Below the pieces are notes generated by a model. That model saw only the letters and a program-made list of their open reading frames with translations, made no database searches and was not told where the DNA came from. Shown here piece by piece: positions 49,095-54,284 of a DNA stretch of 54,284 nucleotides. How positions within the stretch are numbered: position 1 is the stretch's first letter; the number at the start of each line of letters is the position of its first letter. The translations under genes were made by a program, and so were the position numbers. The stretch spans positions 1-54,284 of the forward strand of contig CAITZM010000167.1 of the NCBI GenBank assembly GCA_903896925.1, read 5' to 3'. This stretch comes from an uncultured Lentisphaerota bacterium. GTDB taxonomy: Bacteria; Verrucomicrobiota; Kiritimatiellia; CAIQIC01.

Positions 49095-50459
49095 TCAGAC
49101 CTTCTGCTTTTTCCAACGGCCGAGTTCGAACCAGCCGGTGATGAGCAGGCCGTGCGCCACGCCGGCGGCGCTGATCGCCCACCAGATGCCTTCCGTGGCC
49201 GGCGTGAACCACTTGGCAAACCAGATCGCCAGCGGCACCTGCAGGCCCCAGAGCGCGAGGATCGTGCAGACCATCGGCGCGAGGGTGTCACCCGCGCCGT
49301 TGAGTCCGCGGCCGAGCACGATGCCAAGCGCGGCGAAGACGTAGAAGGGCGAGACAATCCGCAGATAACTGACGCCGATCTGGACCACCTCAGGATCGCC
49401 GTTGAAGAGCCGCATCAGCGGGGCCGCAAAGGTCACCATGACAAAGATCGCGACGAGCATGAAGAGCAGGTCCAGGCCGGTGGCCAGCCACGCGGCGGCG
49501 CGGGCGCGTTCCGGCTTGCCCGCGCCGAGGTTCTGTCCGACGAGCGTCGCCGCCGCGCCGCCGAGCGCGAACGCGGGCATGAGCACGATCATGTGGAAGC
49601 GCAGGCCGGTGCCGTAGGCGGCGACCGCGGCCGTGCCGCAGCTGGCGACGACGCGCATCAGCACCGCGCCCATCACGCTGCGCGTCAGCAGCTGCCCGGA
49701 GCCGGGCAGGCCGATTTTCAGGATGCGCCAGGACAGCTTGAGGTTCGGCCGCCAGTCCTGCCAGGTCACGCGCAGGTGCGCCCGCTCCTGGAACATGGCG
49801 CGGACGACGATCACGGCGGCAACCGACTGCGAGAGGACCGAGGCGATCGCCGCGCCCGCGACGCCAAGCTTCGGGCACGGGCCGAGGCCGTAGATCAGGA
49901 ACGGATCGAGCGCGATGTTCAAAATGTTTTCGATGACGCCGGCCCACATCGGCGTCCTGGCGTCGCCCGCGCCCTGCAGCGCCGCCGCGCCGATGACCTG
50001 GAGATAGAGCGTGATGTTGCCCAGCAGGTTGATGCGCAGGTAGGACTCGGCATCGGGCAGCACGGCAACCTCGACGCCGAGCAGGCGGACGAGCGCGGCG
50101 GAATAGTGCCAGCCGATAATGCCGGTGAGGACGCCGACCACGGCCGCCAGCATCAGGGACTGGCCGGCCGCCGCCGTCGCCTCCTCGCGCTGCCCGCTGC
50201 CGATGGCGCGCGACACCAGCGCCACCGTGCCGGTCGAAAGCCCCATCAGCATCGGGAACAGCAGCATCAGGATCGTGCCGCCCACCGCCACCGCCGCCAT
50301 CGCGTGCGGGCCGAGATGGCCCACCCAGAACAGGTTGATGACGCTCTGGAGGTTGTTGAGCACCGCGCCGATCAGCATGGGCATCGCCAGCCGGTGCAAC
50401 GAGCGCAGCAGGCTGCCCTCGGTCAACGGCGCCTGGGTGTCTGGCGGTAGCGTTTCCAT
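49095..50459 (-). CDS. MATE-family efflux transporter
   Basis: 454 residues with about 12 hydrophobic segments. The N-terminal half starts LHRLAMPMLIGAVLNNLQSVINLFWVGHLGPHAMAAVAVGGTI, and the second half repeats the pattern (ILKIGLPGSGQLLTRSVMGAVLMRVVASCGTAAVAAYGTGLRF), as in the MATE fold. It exports organic cations or metabolites with Na+ or H+ exchange. The substrate cannot be predicted. No strong ribosome site is visible upstream of 50459. Divergent from the toxin-antitoxin pair. Confidence 0.93.
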   Translation of the reverse strand: METLPPDTQAPLTEGSLLRSLHRLAMPMLIGAVLNNLQSVINLFWVGHLGPHAMAAVAVGGTILMLLFPMLMGLSTGTVALVSRAIGSGQREEATAAAGQSLMLAAVVGVLTGIIGWHYSAALVRLLGVEVAVLPDAESYLRINLLGNITLYLQVIGAAALQGAGDARTPMWAGVIENILNIALDPFLIYGLGPCPKLGVAGAAIASVLSQSVAAVIVVRAMFQERAHLRVTWQDWRPNLKLSWRILKIGLPGSGQLLTRSVMGAVLMRVVASCGTAAVAAYGTGLRFHMIVLMPAFALGGAAATLVGQNLGAGKPERARAAAWLATGLDLLFMLVAIFVMVTFAAPLMRLFNGDPEVVQIGVSYLRIVSPFYVFAALGIVLGRGLNGAGDTLAPMVCTILALWGLQVPLAIWFAKWFTPATEGIWWAISAAGVAHGLLITGWFELGRWKKQKV

Positions 50460-50566
50460 GATGGTGCCGCAAGTGATAGCGCGAACGGTGCGCGGGCGGA
50501 AGGCTGAACTGCAGTTGCCACCGCCGCAGTCGGGTGGTAGTGTGCCGCGTATGATGGAGCTGTGCC

Positions 50567-50791
50567 ATGCATGGAACCAAAGAAATCATTCGCGAAGCTG
50601 CCGCCCTCCCTGTTGAAGAGCGGACCTTGGTGGTGGATGCGCTGTTGCGCTCGTTGAATCCCCCGGACACCGGTTCCGAGCGAGAGTGGCTCGTTGTTGC
50701 GCGCCGCCGCCTGACAGAACTGCGCTCCGGCCGGGTGCGCGCTGTGCCCGGCGAACAGGTCTTTGCGAAAATCAGGGAGCGTCTTGCCTGA
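50567..50791 (+). CDS. Antitoxin, addiction-module RelB-like (Unstab_antitox family)
   Basis: 74 residues (MHGTKEIIREAAALPVEERTLVVDALLRSLNPPD). It matches the short addiction-module component family that pairs with RelE/ParE toxins. The C-terminal half is Arg-rich and should wrap the toxin. Its stop overlaps the toxin start (TGATG), the normal order and coupling for such modules. Confidence 0.82.
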   Translation: MHGTKEIIREAAALPVEERTLVVDALLRSLNPPDTGSEREWLVVARRRLTELRSGRVRAVPGEQVFAKIRERLA

Positions 50792-51075
50792 TGAACTTCG
50801 TCTTCCACCCGGAAGCCGAATTCTACGGGGCCATCAAGCACTACGAGTCTTGCGCTACAGGAGTGGGTGACGAGTTTGCGCTGGAAATTTATGTCACCAT
50901 TCAGGGCATTCTCGCCCGTCCGAGGGCTTGGCCGCTGCTCGCTCCCGAGGTACGCCGCTGCCTGGTCAGTCGTTTCCCTTTTGGCGTCCTCTACAGCATC
51001 GAGCCCGATAGAATTTTTATCCTGTCCGTGATGCATCTGCATCGAAAACCGGAGTATTGGATGCAGCGCAAATAA
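50791..51075 (+). CDS. Toxin, RelE/ParE family
   Basis: 94 residues, start at 50791. FHPEAEFYGAIKHYESCATGVGDEFALEIYVTIQGILARPRAWPLLAPEVRRCLVSRFPFGVLYSIEPDRIFILSVMHLHRKPEYW is typical of the ParE/RelE fold: the Arg-rich VRRCLVSRFPFGVLYSI strand and the late HLHRKPEYW motif. Whether it attacks gyrase (ParE-like) or ribosome-bound mRNA (RelE-like) is not clear. HRKPEYW-type ends occur mostly in ParE-like members. Paired with the upstream antitoxin; complete, with no sign of decay. Confidence 0.85.
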   Translation: MNFVFHPEAEFYGAIKHYESCATGVGDEFALEIYVTIQGILARPRAWPLLAPEVRRCLVSRFPFGVLYSIEPDRIFILSVMHLHRKPEYWMQRK

Positions 51076-51132
51076 GCTCGGTGTCGTGTTTTCACGCGCC
51101 CTTGACATAGAATGTAACCGCGGAGATTGACG

Positions 51133-52242
51133 ATGAAGATCGGCGTCCCGAAGGAAGTGAAGATCAAGGAGAACCGGGTGGCGGCCGCGCCGGCGACGGC
51201 GCGGATGCTCGTGCAGGCGGGCCACGAGGTGCTGGTGCAGGCCGGCGCCGGCCTGGGCAGCGGCTACAGCGACGAGCTCTATGCCCGCTGCGGCGCGCGG
51301 CTGGTCGCGACCGCGGCCGAGGCGTGGAGCGCCGACATGGTGCTGAAGGTCAAGGAGCCGGTGCCGGAGGAGTTCGACTTTCTGCGGCCGGGCCTGCTGC
51401 TCTTCACCTACCTGCACCTCGCCGCCAACCGCCTGCTGATCGACGCGCTGCTCAGGAGCGGCACGTCCGGCCTCGCCTACGAGACGGTGCAGGTCGGACG
51501 GCGCCTGCCGCTGCTGGAGCCGATGAGCGAGATCGCCGGACGCATGAGCGTGGTGGTCGGCGCCTATTACCTGAGCAAGGCACAGGGCGGCGCGGGCGTG
51601 CTGCTCGGCGGCGTGCCGGGCGTGCTGCCGGGCCATGTGCTGATCATCGGCGGCGGCACCGCCGGCATCAACGCGGGCCGCGTCGCCGCCGGCATCGGCG
51701 CGGAGGTGACGATCCTCGAGGTGGACCTCGAGCAGATGCGCTTCCTCGACATCAGCCTGCACCACGAGGCGCACACGCTCTATTCCAACGAGCAGAACCT
51801 GCTGGAGATGCTGCCGCAGGTGGACCTGCTGATCGGCGCGGTGCTCGTCCCCGGCGCCAAGGCGCCCCGCCTCATCCGCCGCGAGATGTTGCGCGTGATG
51901 AAGCCTGGCGCGGTGTTCGTGGATATCGCCATCGACCAGGGCGGCTGCGCCGAGACCTCGCGCCCTACGACGCACGAGAACCCCATCTATGTTGAGGAGG
52001 ACACGCTGCACTACTGCGTCACCAACATGCCCGGCGCCTATGCGCGCACCGCGACGCAGGCGCTGACCAACGCGACCACGCCCTACGCGCTCAAGCTCGC
52101 GAACCTCGGGCTGGAGGAGGCGCTGCGGCAGGTGCCCGAACTGCGCCCCGGTCTCAACACCCACGCCGGCGCCCTCACCAACCCGGCCGTCGCCGCCGCC
52201 CACAGCCTGCCCTGCCATGTGCTGAAAACTGAAAATATATAG
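51133..52242 (+). CDS. ald: Alanine dehydrogenase
   Basis: 369 residues, ATG at 51133 with GGAG nine bases upstream (a TTG two codons earlier is less likely). The N-terminus MKIGVPKEVKIKENRVAAAP, the catalytic-side VKVKEPVPEEF and HLAANRLLI, the Rossmann motif GGGTAGINAGRVA and the signature VDIAIDQGGCAETSRPTTHENP are all conserved, as is AYARTATQALTNATTPYALKLA. It catalyses NAD-dependent deamination of L-alanine to pyruvate. Cytoplasmic. No operon partner: the toxin gene ends 57 bases upstream and the next gene is unrelated. Confidence 0.96.
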   Translation: MKIGVPKEVKIKENRVAAAPATARMLVQAGHEVLVQAGAGLGSGYSDELYARCGARLVATAAEAWSADMVLKVKEPVPEEFDFLRPGLLLFTYLHLAANRLLIDALLRSGTSGLAYETVQVGRRLPLLEPMSEIAGRMSVVVGAYYLSKAQGGAGVLLGGVPGVLPGHVLIIGGGTAGINAGRVAAGIGAEVTILEVDLEQMRFLDISLHHEAHTLYSNEQNLLEMLPQVDLLIGAVLVPGAKAPRLIRREMLRVMKPGAVFVDIAIDQGGCAETSRPTTHENPIYVEEDTLHYCVTNMPGAYARTATQALTNATTPYALKLANLGLEEALRQVPELRPGLNTHAGALTNPAVAAAHSLPCHVLKTENI

Positions 52243-52270
52243 GCGCTCCAGGGTGCTCCAAGGGCAGGAG

Positions 52271-52313
52271 TTCCGCCAGTAAGTGTAGCTGGCCACTAAA
52301 CTGGGCACACAAG
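52271..52313. repeat. Possible insertion-sequence end remnant
   Basis: CTGGCCACTAAACTGGGCAC followed by ACAAG resembles the GGCCACTT...AAATTGGCCCC-type ends of some insertion sequences. A similar GCCACTTTGAAAATGTCCCC is at about 54149-54173, on the other side of the next gene. Only a weak resemblance. Confidence 0.25.
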
Positions 52314-52335
52314 TAGCTTATACTTTCGGGTGAAT

Positions 52336-54012
52336 ATGAGCCAAACCACTTCAGAGCAGGCACCGCCATCCGCCGTGCCAGCGTCGTTAGCGCGGGAGGA
52401 GGCGGAGCATCTGCTGCGCTGCCTCGGTTACACCCTCAACAGCCTGAGCATCTTCGGCGAGCACCATAAGGCCACCCAGCGGGCGCTGGACGAAGGTTTT
52501 GCTGTGCTCAGCCAGGTGGTGGCGCGCCAGCCGGCGGTTACAGTAGGCGCCGACAAGAACCGTCTGCTCTGCGACACGTACGTTGTCGATGCTTCCACGG
52601 CCATGTTGCGCACCCTGCTGCGCCGGTGGAACACCTTGGCGCTCGGCTCGTTGGAGCTGGCCCAGGGCATGACCCGCGATGAATTCAGGCGCTTGGTGGT
52701 CTTGCTCGGCACAGCCCCCGACGAGGCGGCGGCTAAAAAGGCTTTCCCGGGTCATCCTGAGGCAGGGGGCTTTGAACATCTGCACCTCAGCCGCATGAGC
52801 TATCAGGCGGTGTCCGAGGATGATGTCGTGGTGAAGAAGCAGGCGGTGGCACCGGCGGCCGCACCCGCACCCAAGAAGAACCCTTCCCCAGCCACCGTCC
52901 TCGGGTCCGAAATCATTGCGTACCTCCAGAGCCCAGCCGGAGGACGCCTGACGCCCTCTCCGGAGGCTGCCGCGCTGGCCGCGCAGCCCTCCCGGCTGGC
53001 GGAGTTGTTGCTCCGTTCGGCGGATATCCGGCCCGAAACAGCCCAGGTCACTGGCGGCGAACAGCTGGGCCATATGGTCATCGGCTGTCTGCGGCGCCTC
53101 CATAACCATCTTGCCGCAACACCCGCGGCCAAAACCAAGCAGGGCAAGCAGGCTATCCGACAGGCCTTGGTGCTGCTGGAAAAAGAAGTGGTCGAAAAGT
53201 TGCGGGATCTGGCCGGCGCGGAGACCGCCGCAGCAGCGGCGCCGGCGATCGAGGCAGAGGTCGAAGACCTGGTCGGAGAAGTGCTCATGGCCGACCTCGT
53301 CGAGGATTATACCAAGAAACGGCAACAGACGGACGCCATCGAAAAACGTCTGGTCCGCCTCATCACATCCAAGCAAAAGCACCCGGCGCACACCGCCGCC
53401 TTGGACTCCTTGCACCGGAAACTGACCGCCAACGGATTGGCGGCCAGCGACTGGGTGGCCCTGTTGCAGAAAAGCACCGCCGCCGGCGGACAGCCGGGTG
53501 GGCCGTCCGGCAACGCGCCCCCCTTGACCCAGCTGCTCCTGCGCCTGACAGAACTGCTGGACCCGGCGAAACCGCAGCCCAATACCCCGTGGTTGCAGGC
53601 ACAGACCACGCCCTTGATGGCCCAACTCGGCGCGGGCATGGCCAGCGCCATGACAGGCGTGGAGCATAAGGTAGGCACACTCCGTGACAAGATCACGAAG
53701 CTCCCTCCTCCCGAGACCCCTGCCCCCCCTGACCCCCAGAAGCAGGCGCTCTCCCGCCAGGTAATCTTCGCCATCCTCGCCGAGATTGTCCAGGAACTGC
53801 GCCAACCGCTGTCGGTCATCAGCGGCGTCGTCGAGGCGCTGAGCGGCGGCCATATCGGCACCATGCCCGACATCCACCGCGAGATGCTCAACCTGGCGCT
53901 GCAGGGCAGCCGGCGGGTCGCCGTGATCGTGGATGCCCTCGCCGACATAGCCGGCTCGCCCGCCACCTTGCAGCCTGACGCCCAGATTTTGAAGCGCATC
54001 TATGAGGCGTGA
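52336..54012 (+). CDS. Protein with degenerate HisKA-like C-terminal domain (His replaced by Gln)
   Basis: 558 residues, ATG at 52336 (GTG two codons earlier possible). Residues about 20-150 (HLLRCLGYTLNSLSIFGEHHKATQRALDEGFAVLSQVVARQPAVTVGADKNRLL) resemble an N-terminal domain I recall in some HD-domain and signalling proteins. About 170-190 is an Ala/Pro linker. About 210-455 is mostly helical with no family I recognise. About 468-540 aligns with HisKA (AEIVQELRQPLSVISGVVEALSGG...MLNLALQGSRRVAVIVDALADIAG), but the phospho-accepting His position is Gln, and no HATPase_c domain follows before the stop. So it cannot be an ordinary kinase. It may dimerise with, or act as decoy for, a partner kinase. 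Confidence 0.66.
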   Translation: MSQTTSEQAPPSAVPASLAREEAEHLLRCLGYTLNSLSIFGEHHKATQRALDEGFAVLSQVVARQPAVTVGADKNRLLCDTYVVDASTAMLRTLLRRWNTLALGSLELAQGMTRDEFRRLVVLLGTAPDEAAAKKAFPGHPEAGGFEHLHLSRMSYQAVSEDDVVVKKQAVAPAAAPAPKKNPSPATVLGSEIIAYLQSPAGGRLTPSPEAAALAAQPSRLAELLLRSADIRPETAQVTGGEQLGHMVIGCLRRLHNHLAATPAAKTKQGKQAIRQALVLLEKEVVEKLRDLAGAETAAAAAPAIEAEVEDLVGEVLMADLVEDYTKKRQQTDAIEKRLVRLITSKQKHPAHTAALDSLHRKLTANGLAASDWVALLQKSTAAGGQPGGPSGNAPPLTQLLLRLTELLDPAKPQPNTPWLQAQTTPLMAQLGAGMASAMTGVEHKVGTLRDKITKLPPPETPAPPDPQKQALSRQVIFAILAEIVQELRQPLSVISGVVEALSGGHIGTMPDIHREMLNLALQGSRRVAVIVDALADIAGSPATLQPDAQILKRIYEA

Positions 54013-54229
54013 GCTGTCCGTGAGTGAAAACGGGCGGGGCGGGATCGCTGGCCGGTGGTCGCGGGCAACTCATGCAGCAGCATGGCACCAGGCCCAGAGC
54101 CCTGCACAAGGGGTCACATGATCCGGGTTGCCGTCGCGCCGCTGATGTCGCGCCACTTTGAAAATGTCCCCTTGAAACTCTTTTAGAATGTCCCCATAGC
54201 CGGCGCCCGCAGAAAGGCGGGCAGACGCG
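54013..54229. mobile_element. Probable left end of an insertion sequence
   Basis: GCCACTTTGAAAATGTCCCC and a second AGAATGTCCCC lie at about 54149-54195, just ahead of a small frame. Tandem TGTCCCC-containing motifs are typical of the terminal regions of some insertion sequences. The segment before that (54013-54140) shows no gene. Confidence 0.4.
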
Positions 54230-54284
54230 ATGGAGAGGATCGAAATGAACACAAGGGAACGACGCTGCATGACGATCATGACAC
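54230..54284 (+). CDS. Start of a transposase-like gene, cut by the window end
   Basis: ATG at 54230 (or 54245) opens a frame running off the window: MERIEMNTRERRCMTIMT. The start is similar to ISNCY/IS21-like transposases that begin with a helix-turn-helix region, as I recall. Only 18 codons are visible, so this is a guess supported by the TGTCCCC motifs just upstream. Confidence 0.35.
   Translation, partial: MERIEMNTRERRCMTIMT

Noticed and set aside
46953..50450. Very long open frame (1165 codons) opposite the xylanase and MATE genes
   Set aside because: It runs antisense to two clear genes, crosses the repeat-filled gap between them and has biased residue composition; it is a product of high GC.
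51102..51107. TTGACA upstream of alanine dehydrogenase
   Set aside because: No acceptable -10 hexamer at 16-18 bases; it would overlap the ribosome-binding area.
49390..52308. 972-codon minus-strand frame across MATE, toxin-antitoxin and ald
   Set aside because: Antisense to well-supported genes on the other strand and out of frame with MATE; no recognisable domain.

Overview
The window is about 54 kb of GC-rich bacterial DNA, densely coded, with no rRNA or tRNA gene that I can see. It looks like a heterotrophic, polysaccharide-using member of the Verrucomicrobiota/Kiritimatiellota side of the PVC group. The signs are Gloeo/Verruco (GloVer) tandem repeats in a giant secreted protein, Tat-exported Gfo/Idh/MocA oxidoreductases in tandem copies, many secreted carbohydrate-active enzymes, a GH57/DUF4912 glycogen cluster, and intergenic spaces filled with short palindromic repeats. 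The lineage call is inference, since there is no marker rRNA here.

Layout. 1-873 is the 3' end of a DUF2851-type gene. 1021-5728 (minus) holds three tandem paralogous Tat-signal oxidoreductases, each followed by a terminator-like hairpin. 5997-12048 (plus) holds a large secreted RIFT-barrel (PcRGLX/YetA-like) protein, an OmpA/TSP3 outer-membrane protein, an FmdB-like zinc ribbon and an NAD-dependent epimerase-like SDR. 12816-15658 (plus) is an NtrB/NtrC-like two-component pair. 16030-16925 holds two paralogous short lipoproteins. 16982-17590 (minus) is a beta-carbonic anhydrase. 18006-23375 (minus) is a glycogen/alpha-glucan block: two GH57 enzymes, a DUF4912 protein and a ROK sugar kinase. 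23575-27675 (minus) is the 1366-residue GloVer/InlB-like/FG-GAP-like surface protein, with a clear intrinsic terminator. 27879-32871 (plus) holds alaS, an NHL-repeat protein and a small membrane protein.

33225-40003 (minus) is a seven-gene surface-polysaccharide operon read from a Wzx-like flippase through an acyltransferase, three GT4 glycosyltransferases and two more hexapeptide acyltransferases, mostly with ATGA overlaps. 40281-48728 mixes polysaccharide degradation (a clan GH-A agarase-like hydrolase, a CE1/PHB-depolymerase-like esterase, a GH10 xylanase) with a second, NarL-type two-component pair. 49095-54012 holds a MATE exporter, a RelB/ParE-type toxin-antitoxin pair, alanine dehydrogenase, and a protein ending in a HisKA-like domain whose phospho-accepting histidine is replaced. 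The right edge enters what looks like an insertion sequence.

The most unusual signal is non-coding. Several families of short palindromes recur between genes. One is a 21-bp palindrome (half-site CTTTTCCAAG) found almost identically upstream of the RIFT-barrel gene and the xylanase gene, with weaker relatives beside the carbonic anhydrase, DUF4912 and oxidoreductase genes. It could be an operator for polysaccharide genes or a very abundant repeat; the sequence alone cannot decide. I found no CRISPR array, prophage or wholly novel gene system.
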